64,000 nt of DNA from contig OZ026845.1 in NCBI GenBank assembly GCA_964023205.1, forward strand, positions 8,256,001 to 8,320,000, written 5' to 3'. The stretch is from Lutraria lutraria. Taxonomy: Eukaryota > Mollusca > Bivalvia > Venerida > Mactridae. The position numbers were made by a program, and so were the translations under genes. Shown here in pieces: positions 48,346-60,553 of the stretch (its first letter is position 1; each line of letters starts with the position of its first letter). The notes below the pieces were generated by a model. It saw only the letters and a program-made list of their open reading frames with translations, did no database searches and was not told the DNA's origin.

Positions 48346-48703
48346 AGAGCAACTCTGTAACAGGTACATACATTGAACACGGTGATTGTTCTGAATGATA
48401 CAAACAGGGACCTATGACCTAGTTTACAGGATAGATAATTACAGGATAGATAACTGCCTATCAATATAAGTTACATAACTATAAGAATTTCAGTTCATAC
48501 CAGATTTAAAATTGCGTATTTTTCAAAAATTAAAACACGCAGAGATACAGGGAAGCATAAAGTGACACTTCACAATTTCCATATTGATAAGATATGTCAT
48601 TTTAAAGAACAAGCCACGCCTTCTACATACATAGTTTTAGGAAATTGTCTTTGTGGCACACAGAACTATCTTTTGTCTTTGTGAGGTAAATAATGTATAT
48701 TAT
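48346..48703 (+). other. 3' UTR or flank of the lectin gene
   Basis: AT-rich sequence between the lectin stop codon and the 5' LTR. There is no canonical AATAAA before the insertion, so the retrotransposon may have split the original 3' end. No other feature is seen. Confidence 0.4.
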
Positions 48704-50091
48704 TGTCATGCCCCGGTTTTTATGTGCTATTTAATATCTATGTCAAACTTACACGTTTGTTTACATTTTTTCGAATTTGAAACATTGTCATCGCTATCTA
48801 TTTCACTTGATTGTTAAATCATAGCATTTTAACCTATTGCAAACTATGTTTACCTTTGAATGTCCTGATCTACATGTTAAAAATCTTTTCATTAATCCTC
48901 ACTGTAACTTTGTTTACACTAGGTTAGCCATTATGGCGGATGTCTATTTTTAAACATGCGCGGTGCATTCTGGGTTGTTTATCTTGGTGACGTTGAGTAT
49001 TTTTGCGGCGAATATTGCAAGAAACTTTAATTTATTAAGTAAGTTTTAACTTTGATTGTTAGTCGTAGAGTACAGTCTAGTCATTTAATGCCTCTAGTTT
49101 TAATTAATCAAAGTTTTCATGTACTTTTAAGTCATTTTTATTGCATAATCTTTGTTTCTTTGGGACTAGGTAGTCTATTTTTCACTAAATGTCAATGCTA
49201 GCGTTCATGGTTCAGGAACGCGCTAGTGTTCGAAAGCGCACAGTCTTTTTTGTGCACTTTACGTCGAAAACCGCACAGTTTTATTTGTGCGTTTTACGTT
49301 GGAATCTGCACACTTTTTTATGTGCATTTTATTCTTAAAGTTACGCATATTTTTTTGTGCACTTTACGTCGAAAACCGCACAGTTTTATTTGTGCGTTTT
49401 ACGTTGGAATCTGCACATTTTTTTATGTGCATTTTATTCTTAAAGTTACCCATATTTTCTTGTGCACTCAAAACCGCACACATTTTTATGTGCGTTTTTT
49501 TTGTGCAGTATAAAAGCGAGAACATAGGTAAATTCTAGGACTCTGATTTTTGGTTTTGATCTATTAAGGTGTGTAAAATATTTTTTTTGTCTTTTTTATT
49601 GAAACTAATAATACTGCATTAATAACACATTATTTAAGTTGATTAAGAAGCATTTAAATTTTTAAAGCATTTTATTGATTTGGTAAAGAATTAGATGATT
49701 TATGCATTGTAACTATTTAATTGTTAGATCCATTTCAATCCTTTCAGTAAATACTTGTTGATAATTGAGTATTTAATGATAATTATCTGTTTGACTAATG
49801 AATCTCTGAATGTTTTTTTATAGATTATCTGAATGGTTAATAGTTATATGAGAAGTTAAAAGATTATATTAAAATGAATAATAGAAATTTTACTCAGACT
49901 TAGTTGTTTATACTTAGTTTATTTAAGGTTACTGTGAATTGATACACATTTTGTTTGCGGTTACATAATTTATCCAGAGTCCATATTATTTCATTTCTTC
50001 TTACACTTACACCCACCACACTTGAACAACTTGCACATTATTATGATGGCCAACCCGCTACAATTTTAAGGATACCGCTCGACACGTGACA
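48704..50091 (+). repeat. 5' LTR, 1388 bp
   Basis: It begins TGTCATGCCCCGGTTTTTAT and ends CTCGACACGTGACA. TATAAAAG at 49509-49516 is a likely core promoter. Compared with the 3' LTR it has an additional 105-bp tandem unit (period start 49272 to 49377) and a stretch near 48925-48962 (GCCATTATGGCGGATGTCTA) absent from the other. It lacks the 3' LTR's TTTCGTTTTCGCTAAC insert. Confidence 0.9.
49226..49500. repeat. GCACA...TGTGC hairpin repeats in the LTR U3
   Basis: A row of units pairs GCACA with TGTGC over 6-12-nt AT-rich loops (CGCACAGTTTTATTTGTGCG and others), in a 105-bp period just upstream of the TATA box. The 3' LTR has the same array in a shorter form (58868-59030). Confidence 0.75.
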
Positions 50092-50097
50092 TATTTA

Positions 50098-50114
50098 TGG
50101 TGGCAGCGCAGTGG
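50098..50114 (+). other. primer-binding-type site
   Basis: TGGTGGCAGCGCAGTGG lies six bases after the 5' LTR, where a sequence complementary to a tRNA 3' end (starting TGG) is expected. I cannot name the tRNA. Confidence 0.55.
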
Positions 50115-50168
50115 AATCTTTGATTTTTTCAACTTAGATTCAGTGATCGACACTCAGCCTCAGTGAAG

Positions 50169-51636
50169 ATGGCAGATTATGATTCAGATGAAGAGAGAGA
50201 GAGGTATTCTTTAGATCAACTCCTTTACAGCAAGAGATTGAAGGGCAACGCCCTGTAGAAATAGAACCAGCTTCATCCCAGGGGAAATTCTCAGAAATTG
50301 AAAATTAAGTCCAAAATGATTCTCCAATATGGGTGAAAAACACTCTTGAAAGTATGACCAATATGCAAGGTCAAATGTCACAGGCCCTACAAAGCATGAC
50401 ATCAATACTTACAACCTTATGTAACAAAGACCAAACTACAGCAGATTCTCAACACCATGAAATAAATGATAATTATAACAACACAGTCAGAAACCAAGGT
50501 GATTATAACTCAGGCTACAGAAACAACCCCCATAATCAACTCGTTCCCCGCAACAAAATGATTACGTAAACCAAAGTCCCTACACAAGAACCAATCAAAG
50601 ACCTAATTTTAATAAAAATAGCCATCAGTGTAGCTCTAACATTAAATTACCAGCTTTCACTGGAAAAGATGAGTGGAAAGTTTGGATAAACCGATTTGAA
50701 ACAATAGCTGAGAGACAACATTGGAGTAATGACCAGAAGCTAGACAACTTACTTCCAAAATTACAGGGTAGTGCTGGCGACTTTGTGTTTGCCCAGCTTA
50801 AACCAGATACACTAAGGAATTATACACAACTAATATGTGAATTAAATAACAGATACCGTGTTATAGAGACACCCAGAACATTTGCAGCAAAATTTAGCAG
50901 GAGAGATCAGAACATTAAAGAGACTGCTGAAGAATATGCGGCTGAATTGAAACGTTTGTATAACAAAGCGCACAATGAACGCGACATTAAAACAAGGAAT
51001 GAAGACTTGGTACGCAGATTTCTTGATGGCTAGCGTGATGAAGAAGTCAGGTGGGAGGTAGAATACATAAAACAACCAAATGATATTGATGAAGCAGTCT
51101 ACCATGTAGTGAACAACATTCAGACAAGGAGAAGACATATGAATAGTTCTGTGCAGAAGAAAATATTTATACGGAGGGCAAAAGATCAAGATGATGACGA
51201 ACAAAATGGTGAAGCTAGTGACAGTGACATAGAAGAAAACGAACATATATACAGAATCCCAACTAAGAAAATTCAAGGCAAACAAAAACAGGAAGATAAA
51301 ATAGGCCTTACTCAAGCTGCAACAAAAAGTGAAGAAATCGCAAATAACTCTGGTGTAGAGAAAACATCAAATAAAGAAACAGAGTTGCTTCAACAGGTCC
51401 TACATAAACTTAACCAGCTCACACAAACAAGGGTAGTTAGATGCTATGCTTGTAACCAAGAGAATCATTATGCGAGAGATTGTCCATTGAAGAATAATAA
51501 GCCACAAAATAAGGGAAATTACGGTCAAGCATTCAGAAACAATGGTAGTAATCAACAGTTTAATACACAAAATTCAACTTATAAGAATACTTTAAACATG
51601 AATGGACCAAACCACCAGGCCGAGGGGAGGTCCTAG
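50169..51636 (+). pseudogene. gag: retrotransposon gag, broken
   Basis: ATG at 50169 opens an acidic start (MADYDSDEERER) that meets TAG at 50256. The capsid-like part runs from about 50630 (LPAFTGKDEWKVWINRFE) in another frame and is cut by TAG at 51031-51033. The same frame continues to 51636 with a CCHC zinc knuckle (CYACNQENHYARDC, about 51442-51483). The function would be particle assembly and RNA binding. At least one frame change and two stops are present. Confidence 0.8.
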
Positions 51637-51671
51637 ACAGTGAAAACGGTCGTGAAGTAGTAAACGTATCA

Positions 51672-52268
51672 ATGGGTGATGATATCATCAGGCGTAAAAG
51701 ACCTTACAGTAGTGGTGTCTACATAAAAGGGGCAGTGCAGAATATACCTATAACATTTACGGCTGATACCGGGGCAACCAGAACTATCATATCAGACAGG
51801 GTTTACAACAAATTGGACATCAATCATAGACCGTTACTACAGAAAACAGCTTGTCTTACAGGTGCTAGCGGAGTACCACTGAAAGAACTATGCAAAGCAG
51901 TGTTTGAAATTCAACTAGGGCCACTTAATTTAAAGAAAGAGTTAATAGTAGCAGAAATTGAAGATGAGGGTCTCTTATGAATTGATTTATTACAGAATGA
52001 TGATGGCGGCCCAGCAGACTTACTATTGTCCAAAGGGTTATAACTACTGAATGGTAAAGAAATTCCATGCATACAAATAGGGATGAAAAATAAAATTAGG
52101 AAAGTAAGGACAGCAGATCACTATACTATACCTGGGTACTGTGAAATGGTGTTAGATGTACTTGTAGATAGAAAAGAAGAAGATGACAGATTCAGTAATT
52201 CAGAGTTTCTGATTGAGCCAACAGAACTTTCAAGACAACATATCCTTTACAAATGGCAGCAGTTTTAG
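51672..52268 (+). pseudogene. retrotransposon aspartic protease region, broken
   Basis: One frame carries the retropepsin active site ADTGATRTIIS (51761-51793) and the typical follow-up of about 80 residues, then TGA at 51978 and a further stop near 52041. The same frame is open again to 52268. It would process Gag and Pol. Confidence 0.75.
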
Positions 52269-55200
52269 TTGATATCAACAGGAGCCCCACCAGCAAAATA
52301 AGAGTATTGAATCCATTTCCAACATCTGTATCCGTAAATCAAGATGCAAGTCTAGGCCAAGCGGACGAAATAAATGTAATTAAGGGTACTCTGAAAACTC
52401 AAGAACATCCCGAAGAAAATACAAATGATGCATACGTACTCAGAGTCACATTGAATGGTAATAAAGGTACTAGAAAGGGGGAAGAGATATTAGAAGATCA
52501 GTCCGTTAAGAATGATGAAATACATGTACCTGAACATCTACAAACATTGTACAAATCAGCAATTAAGGGACGCAGCCAACAAGAAAGACAAGTAATTGGG
52601 AAACTGCTAATGAGATTTAAGAATAGCTTTTCAATCAATGATCTAGACCTTGGACTTACCACCTTAGCAGAGCATTCAATCATCACTGGAGAAGCCAAAC
52701 CAATAAAACAGACTCCAAGACGGGTCCCAATGGCATATGCTGAGGCAGAAAAGAAGGCTGTGGAGGAGCTGTTAGCAAAAGGGGTGGTTAGGAAAAGTAC
52801 TTCTCCATGGGCAAGCCCCATAGTTTTGGTGACTAAAAAGAATGGACAGGTCCGCCCATGTATTGACTATCGTAAGGTTAATGCACTTGTCAAACCTGAT
52901 GGGTTCCGTTGCCACGGGTGCAATATTGCTTGGACGCAGTAGCGGGGTCAACACTTTTTACAACATTTGACTTGACTAGCGGTTATTTCCAGATCCCATT
53001 GAAGGAAGATGATATTCCAAAGAGTCCTTTCGTTGTAAATTTGGGCATTTTGAGATGTTAAGATTGCCGTTTGGATTGAATAACGCGGCAGCTACTTTTC
53101 AGAGGACAATGGAAATAGCTTTACAGGGTTTACAGTGGGAAACTTGTCTTATCTACATTGACGATATTGTCATATTTGGAACTAATTTTACACAATACAT
53201 GGACAGAGTCAGAGAAGTCCTAGAGAGGATAGAGGCCGCAGGACTGAAACTTAAACCTGAAAAGTGCGAGTTACTGCAAGAAGAAGTAGTATTTTTAATT
53301 ATTTAGGTCATGTAGTATCAGCAGGTGGTATCAAACCAAATCCCGTCAATATTTCCAAGATAATACAGTGGCCTGTGCCGACTAATGTTAAACAAGTGAG
53401 GCAGTTTGTAGCGATGGGTTCTTATTATAGAAGGTTTGTCAAAGATTTCGCAAAAATTGCACGACCTATGTTAGAACTTACGAAAAAGGGTAGAGAATTC
53501 AAGTAGAGTGAAGCCTGCCAAGGAGCTTTTGATAGATTAAAGAGTATTTTAGTAAGTCCTGAGATAATGGGATATCCACTGAAAAATGGAGGAGAATTTA
53601 TTTTAGACGTAGACGCCTGTGATGTAGGGATCGGTGCTGTACTCCATCAAGTGCAAGAGGGGCGTGAAAAGGTAATAGCTTACGTCAGTAGAGCTCTCAA
53701 TAAAGCCGAAGGCAACTACTGCATAACAGAAAAAGAGCTACTTGCTATCCGTTATTTTGTGGAGTATTTCAGACAGTATTTACTAGGAAGGAAGTTCTTG
53801 GTGCAAAGCGATCACCAGGCGCTCACGTGGCTTTTCAAGTTAAAAGAACCAAGAGGGAAAATAGCCAGGTGGATAGAGATATTGTCACATTATGATTTTT
53901 CAGTAGAGTATAGACCAGGGCGCAAGCAAGGGCATTGTGATGCTCTGTCGAGATGTAAAAATCCTCGAGATTGTGACTGCCCATCAATGTATACTAGTGA
54001 ACCCCTTAAGTGTGGTCCATGTAAGAAATGTACCAAAAGAGCTCAAGATATGCTTCTACAAGGTTGGAACAATGAAACGGAACCACCACTTACCAATTTA
54101 CAAAGCAATGACAAGCAAATAATTAGGGTGACAGAATGCACAGAACAACCAAGTACTTCAAAAGACTATCCATGTAAACCTCAGCAAGAAAGTGTTCTCA
54201 ATTTCCTACCTTGGGCTGGAAACAATAGTCTAGGTGATTTGCAGAAGTTGCAAGTACAGGACATTGATATCGGTCCCACACTGAAGGCAAAATTGAAGGG
54301 TACAAAACCAACTAATATTGACATGCTTTCATCAAGTCCAGCATCGAGGCACTACTGGGTCATGTGGGAAGTTTTAGAAGTTAAACATGGCGTTCTTTTC
54401 AAGAAATTCTTAAAACTGAATAAGACAGGAGAACATTGGCAGTTTGTTGTCCCTCAAAGTTTAAAGAAAGAAGTGTTATTTGAGAATCATGATTCTATCA
54501 TTTCAGGTCACTTGGGGTGCAAGAAGACTGTAGAGAAAATACGCCAAAGGTATTACTGGTACGCGATGAAGGGTGACATTAATCTGTACATTAAACAGTG
54601 TGATAAATGTGCAGCTAACAAGAAACCAATGAAGATCCCAAGGGCACCTAGGGGTACTATTACTACAGGAGCTCCATTTGACGTGGTAGCAACTGATTAT
54701 CTTGGTCCATTAACCGTGACACAACAAGGCAACCGATACATTCTTGTACTAACTGACCATTTTAGTAAATATGTTGAAGTGTTGGCAGTGCCAGACCAGA
54801 CTGCAGAGACATGTGCCTCGAAAATTCTTAACGAATTTATAGCCAGATGGGGATGCCTACTTTCAATACTTAGTGACCAAGGTCGAAATTATGAGAGTAA
54901 GGTATTCAAAGAACTGTGTAGAATGCTGGAAATTCACAAATGCCGAACCAGTGCTCGAAACCCAAAATGCAATGGCCAATCAGAACGCTTCAACAAGACA
55001 CTCATTCGGATGATAAAAGCATTTTTGTGTGGAGAACAAGACCAATGGGACCTTAACCTTAGATGTCTCGCAGGCGCTTACCGTGCTTCACCACACGAGT
55101 CAACAGGACTGACCCCAACTCTTATCAGAATGGGCAGAGAAGTGAGACTACCTTCGGAAATGGTGTTTGAAAGTTCCACAACCGTCAGTGAGCAAGATGT

Positions 55201-55600
55201 TACATCTTATGGTGATTATGTCGACCACCTGCGTTCTAGAATGCAGCACGCCCATCGAGTTGCTCAAGATCACCTGGCAGTAGCAGCAAAGAGACACAAA
55301 GCTATATACATGTATGATGCAAAGTCAGCAGTGTATAAGTACAAAGCCGGTGACGTGGTTTGGTGTCTAAATGAGGTTAGGAAACTTGGTACCGCTCCAA
55401 AGCTAGAAAGAATATATGATGGACCGTTTATAGTCAGCCAAGTCATCTCAGACGTGAATTTTGTCCTTTAACTTGAAAAGAATGGCAAAGAAAAATTAGT
55501 TCATCATAACAAGCTCAAACCATATGAAGGCATCAAGCCTCCTAAATGGATAAATCAGGCAAAGCAAAAATTAATTTACAAATAAGCATTGTGCTATTTA
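52253..55600 (+). pseudogene. pol: retrotransposon pol: RT, RNase H, integrase, broken
   Basis: Order of parts: RT start with VTKKNGQVRPCIDYRKVN (about 52830-52883), a frame change near 52903, FDLTSGYFQIPL (about 52965), LPFGLNNAAATFQ and the catalytic YIDDIV (53155-53172), a frame change near 53300 and TAG at 53504. Then a 634-codon open stretch (53567-55471) holds RNase H (DVDACDVGIGAVL, TEKELLAI, SDHQAL), the HHCC integrase finger (HLGCKK and CDKCAANK), an integrase core with D...D..E spacing (ATDYLGP, LSDQGRNYES, NGQSERFNKT) and a GPF-type C-terminal module (YDGPFIVSQV). A stop at 55469 precedes the last few codons of the module. Confidence 0.88.
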
Positions 55601-56273
55601 CTGTATCTACAGTTATTTTTCTGTTGCATCATTTTATGATTTTTTTCTCTCGTTGTACAGGTATGTAAATTGGTCCAAAAGGAGTAACAAACAGTCTAAC
55701 ATTCAAACATGCAGTTTAACTAAGTTCGTTATAGCAATGTGTGATGTGTGAGATAAAAATTGAGCTTATATCTTACCAAAAAGCGTGTTTTTTTATATAT
55801 TTTTCTTAGCAGGTTATCAGGGAGGTTTGGTATTAAAGATAGAGAAAGGAGAAGATTGACAGTTCAGAGGGAGTGAACGAATACAGAATGGTTGTTCTGC
55901 AAGGAAAGAGCAAGGTTAGTCCACAGAAGTGGTCGGGTGTGATGTCATAGAAAATGACGATACGAGTAAGAAGAAGAATGGGCTACAGTTTAGAGAGAGT
56001 GTACGGACTGACGAAATGATATGGGATGCCTGACTAAAGAAAACTAATAATTGAGCAGAATGAAGAAAGAAGCCAGATGTTAGCACAATGACGATAATGG
56101 ACTTCTTTAATATTTTTTCTAGCATGTCATTTTTCACATTACAGACGTTGAGCATTTCTTCAGTGGTTAGAAGCACCGGACATAAGCATTAATTGATTTA
56201 AAGCCAATTTTGTTCAGTGGACTTAATGTGGTTTCCCTTTGTGTATTTTCAGTTATCTACAAGAAATCTGACT

Positions 56274-56561
56274 ATGTCTGTAGTTTCATCATCAACACGA
56301 AAGAGGAAAGTATATCAGTGACTTAAATGTTTGCACAGAGACAACAAGACATGTGTAGAAGCTAGGTATAGAGTCTATAACCACTTCATGAAGAAACATG
56401 TCAGCCTGGACGCTGTTCCATTCTACTGTAGGTGGTGTTTGTTTGTTGCCTTTAAGAAGGAAGACATGGAGAAACATATCCACAGCTATCCTCGCCACAG
56501 AGCAGTACTGAGGGAGAGGGGAATGAGTGAGGAAGCGGATTACCTAGTGGAGAACAGGTAA
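56274..56561 (+). pseudogene. additional retrotransposon ORF with zinc fingers
   Basis: A 3' splice acceptor (GTGTATTTTCAG) ends at 56252. ATG at 56274 opens a basic, NLS-like start (SSSTRKRKVYQ) and meets TGA at 56319. The same frame then runs to 56561 with two Cys/His clusters: CLHRDNKTC...HFMKKH and YCRWC...KHIHSYPRH, the latter C2H2-like. It ends near a possible donor (ACAG|GTAATT). It resembles no envelope. Its position after pol and the acceptor suggest a spliced accessory message, which is inference. Confidence 0.5.
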
Positions 56562-56824
56562 TTTTTTTTTTAAAAAGATGAAGACAGCATGTTAAGTCAT
56601 TTTTTTTAGTAGAGGTGTCCTTTAAACAAATATTTATAGGTTGTCAAGTCGAGTTTTGGTAAATTATTACTGAGGTGATAAATGAGCCCCGAGAAACGAT
56701 ATCAAGTTTATAATAAATGCTCACTAAACTTTGACACAAAGATCGAGATGTATTTTTTTTATCATGCAGTTGTTCAAACAATAATTCCAAATTCTTGCGG
56801 TAACTTTTAACCGGTTTAACCTAC

Positions 56825-57817
56825 ATGTCTCCATATGTGATTACCAACAAGGATGTGTTAGCCCTGTCGCCGGAAGAGAGTATGGAGCACTGGGAGAGCA
56901 CAAGAAGAACAAACAGAAGAGGGGACCTCATAAAGGAAACGTTGGAGGTGACATACTTGGACCAAGAACCACAATCTATCTACTGCCAGCCACAGACCCC
57001 CACCCAGACCATTCCAGCCACACCTGAGTCCGCCCACGTTACGAACGACAGCCTTGCAGCCATCAGCCCGACTATGCCATCCGTATCAAATATTTCACAG
57101 TATATGGCACCACTACAAGAGCTGGTAAGCCTAATCAGCACTGTATCACACCCTTTACCCGGTTCAGCAACACAGACAGCAGGACCAACCTCAAATGCTT
57201 TTAATATAGGCCTACCAACACCAACGAAAGAAATTACTTCGACTGATCCAGCATTTTCATCAACACCAGTAAATATGCCCATCTGCTTGAACAACACAAT
57301 TTTGAAAACACCAATCCAGATACCTCGGGAATGTCCAGAGAAGGTGGACGTACTTTCAACACTGCCAACAAGAGAGGAGTGCCGAGCACTGAGAAAGTCT
57401 GCCTCGCCCTCTATTTCTTCAGCCTCCAGTAACTCTAGTACAGACAGCTCCGTGACCAGACACAGCGAAATTTTGTCTGCTATCAACCATCTTCAATCCT
57501 CAATACAGTCTCTGAATGAACAATATGTAAAACAATATCGAAGCACAGAACATATGGCGCAATGTCTGCTACAACTGTCAGCAATAGTGGCTCAACAACC
57601 ATCTACTACCGAACCTCAACCCACCAAAACTCAACAGACAGACAACAATGCTCAACAGCAACCAACTTCAGAACATTCATCCTCTCGACAACATAACTAC
57701 AGAGAAAGATCACCCTTAAGGAGAGGTTCTTACAGAAGAGGGAGAGAGAATCAGGACGGTAGGCCCAGATCACCATACAGAGGAAGAGACAGATGGGGCC
57801 ACCATCATCGCTGTTAG
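56825..57817 (+). CDS. additional retrotransposon ORF, 330 aa, Pro/Thr/Gln-rich with RS/RG tail
   Basis: Open without a break from ATG at 56825 to TAG at 57815-57817. The start (VLALSPEESMEHWESTRRTN) is charged, followed by a long Pro/Thr/Ser region. A short helix-prone stretch (ILSAINHLQSSIQSLNEQYV, near residues 217-240) precedes a Gln-rich part and an Arg-rich end (RERSPLRRGSYRRGR, YRGRDRWG) like RNA-binding RS/RG tails. There is no signal peptide or membrane span, so it is not an envelope. It lies between pol and the 3' LTR. It is intact where gag and pol are broken. The family is not recognised. Confidence 0.6.
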   Translation: MSPYVITNKDVLALSPEESMEHWESTRRTNRRGDLIKETLEVTYLDQEPQSIYCQPQTPTQTIPATPESAHVTNDSLAAISPTMPSVSNISQYMAPLQELVSLISTVSHPLPGSATQTAGPTSNAFNIGLPTPTKEITSTDPAFSSTPVNMPICLNNTILKTPIQIPRECPEKVDVLSTLPTREECRALRKSASPSISSASSNSSTDSSVTRHSEILSAINHLQSSIQSLNEQYVKQYRSTEHMAQCLLQLSAIVAQQPSTTEPQPTKTQQTDNNAQQQPTSEHSSSRQHNYRERSPLRRGSYRRGRENQDGRPRSPYRGRDRWGHHHRC

Positions 57818-58332
57818 ATTTTATCATTACCCCTTGAATGCTATCATTAGAAGTAGTTATTTTAGAAATCATGTCAGCATCTTGTACATTTTTTTATTGC
57901 TTAAAGTAAATTAGGTTTTGAACCTACTCTTATGTAACACACTTTCACATTTATTCTGACTTCAGTAAGGTTATTATAGCAAGAAATTTGTCTAGCGATT
58001 AAAAGCAGTTTCTATTTTTTTATTATTATTATTATTATTTATTTTTATGGTTACTGATTTGTGATTGTTTCAAACAGTGCTTATAATGTAATGACATTGT
58101 TAAATTCATTCATGTAAGATTTTTATATATATTGCAACTTAAAATTGTAAAAAGCGAATTTGATGGCACTTGTTTTTAAATTTGTTAAGGTATCGTTACT
58201 TGATCATTCGGTTGACTATCTTACATATGTATATATATTGTTTTTATTGTTAATACTGAGATGTCAATTAAGTGTTAATGATTTCATAGTTAATGTTAAT
58301 TTTGAAACCTCTTTGGTTAAAGGAGGACCTTT

Positions 58333-58351
58333 AATGTTAAGGAGGGGGTAA
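58333..58351 (+). other. polypurine tract
   Basis: TTAAGGAGGGGGTAA directly precedes the 3' LTR, with a second purine run AAAGGAGGA at 58319. This is the expected plus-strand primer site. Confidence 0.7.
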
Positions 58352-59620
58352 TGTCATGCCCCGGTTTTCATGTGCTATTTAATATCTATGTCAAACTTAC
58401 ACGTTTGTTTACTTTCGTTTTCGCTAACATTTTTTTCGAATTTGAAACATTGTCATCGCTATCTATTTCACTCGATTGTTAAATCATAGCATTTTAACCT
58501 ATTGCAAACTATGTTTACCTTTGAATGTCCTGATCTACATGTTAAAAATCTTTTCATTAATCCTCACTGTACCTTTGTGTACACCAGGTTAGCGGTGCAT
58601 TCTGGATTGTTTATCTTGGTGACGTTGAGTATTTTTGCGGCGAATATTGCAAGAAACTTTAATTTATTAAGTAAGTTTTAACTTTGATTGTTAGTCGTAG
58701 AGTACAGTCTAGTCATTTAATGCCTCTAGTTTTAATTAATCAAAGTTTTCATGTACTTTTAAGTCATTTTTATTGCATAATCTTTGTTTCTTTGGGACTA
58801 GGTAGTCTATTTTTCACTAAATGTCAATGCTAGCGTTCATGGTTCAGGAACGCGCTAGTGTTCGAAAGCGCACAGTCTTTTTTGTGCACTTTACGTCGAA
58901 AACCGCACAGTTTTATTTGTGCGTTTTACGTTGGAATCTGCACATTTTTTTATGTGCATTTTATTCTTAAAGTTACGCATATTTTTTTGTGCACTCAAAA
59001 CCGCACACATTTTATGTGCGTTTTTTTGTGCAGTATAAAAGCGAGAACATAGGTAAATTCTAGGACTCTGATTTTTGGTTTTGATCTATTAAGGTGTGTA
59101 AAATATTTTTTTGTCTTTTTTATTGAAACTAATAATACTGCATTAATAACACATTATTTAAGTTGATTAAGAAGCATTTAAATTTTTAAAGCATTTTATT
59201 GATTTGGTAAAGAATTAGATGATTTATGCATTGTAACTATTTAATTGTTAGATCCATTTCAATCCTTTCAGTAAATACTTGTTGATATTTAATGATAATT
59301 ATCTGTTTGACTTGTCATGTATTTAATGAATCTCTGAATGTTTTTTTTATAGATTGTCTGAATGGTTAATAGTTATATGAGAAGTTAAAAGATTATATTA
59401 AATTGAATAATAGAAATTTTACTCAGTCTTAGTTGTTTATACTTAGTTTATTTAAGGTTACTGTGAATTGATACACATTTTGTTTGCGGTTACATTATTT
59501 ATCCAGAGTCCATATTATTTCATTTCTTCTTACACTTACACCCACCACACTTGAACAACTTGCACATTATTATGATGGCCAACCCGCTACAATTTTAAGG
59601 ACACCGCTCGACACGTGACA
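58352..59620 (+). repeat. 3' LTR, 1269 bp
   Basis: Begins TGTCATGCCCCGGTTTTCAT and ends CGACACGTGACA. TATAAAA is at 59034-59040. It differs from the 5' LTR by few substitutions plus the indels described there, so the insertion is not very old. Confidence 0.9.
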
Positions 59621-59749
59621 TTATACTAGGATAATCATAGTCTATATGACATTTATATAACCATGTCCTTATTGCAATACTTGAAAAACTTTGTGAACTG
59701 GAATGTATCTGTTGTTATCAAGTAAATAAATTATTTCATTTATCTCTTG

Positions 59750-60110
59750 TTTAACGGTCCATTGGACAGCTATGGTCATTAGAAGGGAGATACGATACAG
59801 GAGAACCGGGCATTTATATCACTACTCTTTTCGATTTTTATTTTTCTGGTTCATTTTCGTGCCCGATGCACCGATATACGCCTCGCCCCTTTTCCTTTGA
59901 TTTTCTAGACACAGTATATGGCTCGATAGTTGGGATGGGGACACTGAAAAAGCGTCCCTGTGAAATTCGAAATGCGGAGCCAAGAACAGAACAGATTCGT
60001 ATCACGTATGAAGCAATTTCAGATCGGCGGAGGGGAATTGTCTCTTGTTTCGACAACGGGTTTGGTGGGGTCAAAATCAGCTATAGCCTCCTTTGGTTAC
60101 TAGTACCATT
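59750..60110 (-). repeat. SINE, minus strand
   Basis: Read on the minus strand it gives the family order: GACACTGTATCTAG-like and GGCACGAAAATGAACCAG, ATAAATGCCCGGTTCTCCTG, CTATCTCCCTTCT and the end GGACCGTTAAACAAGAGATA. The long open frames on both strands are by-products. Confidence 0.7.
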
Positions 60111-60179
60111 ACTACTTTAAGACTGATAGTACAATTTCCCCATATAATACAGCAAAAGTCAAAATGGGGAAGAATGTTT

Positions 60180-60510
60180 GCATTATAAAAACATTTTCTA
60201 GTTTCAATCGAAAAAAAGTTTTTAATTCTAGGTACAAATAGGAATTACATTTCTTTATCACATTATTGATATGGTCTGCCCATGATAGGCTATCGTTAAT
60301 TGTGATACCTAATCACTTTGCTGATGAAGTAGCTTCCATTGTTCAAATTACCTTGAAAAGGAATGTGGATATTTGATTCAACAATTTGATGTTTATTTCG
60401 TTTACTTGTTATAAATAAAACCTTGGATTTTTCAGAATTAATAGACATTTGATTAAGTTTACACCACTGATCAGCATGCAATAAATCTATGGTAAGTGAA
60501 AATATCACAT
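60180..60510 (-). pseudogene. LINE reverse-transcriptase fragment, minus strand
   Basis: The minus strand encodes DQWCKLNQMSINSEKSKVLF (about 60465-60405) and then, after a frame change, ITINDSLSWADHINNVIKKC (about 60300-60240). Both are typical of the thumb/palm end of non-LTR (Jockey/CR1-like) reverse transcriptases. It is a short, decayed piece. Confidence 0.65.
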
Positions 60511-60553
60511 GATTTAAAGATTTGCTGTGAGTTGAAAAGGTGGTATCATCAGT

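Larger units (their letters stand above)
48704..59620 (+). mobile_element. Ty3-class LTR retrotransposon, 10.9 kb, mutated
   Basis: LTRs are at 48704-50091 and 58352-59620 (TG...CA), with a 4-bp TTAT direct repeat outside each end (48700-48703 and 59621-59624). Inside, in order, lie a primer-binding-type site, gag with a zinc knuckle, protease, reverse transcriptase, RNase H, integrase, two additional ORFs, a polypurine tract and the 3' LTR. The order RT-RNaseH-integrase and the YIDD motif mark the Ty3 (metavirus) class. Stop codons and frame changes in gag and pol mean it cannot encode its proteins itself. It lies between the two lectin gene copies. Confidence 0.92.

Noticed and set aside
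49226..49538. Repeat-peptide frames in the 5' LTR
   Set aside because: Product of the 105-bp tandem unit in non-coding U3.
50842..51315. 157-codon minus-strand hydrophobic frame
   Set aside because: Antisense shadow of the Lys/Glu-rich gag region.
56980..57486. 168-codon minus-strand frame
   Set aside because: Antisense shadow of the compositionally biased 330-codon ORF.
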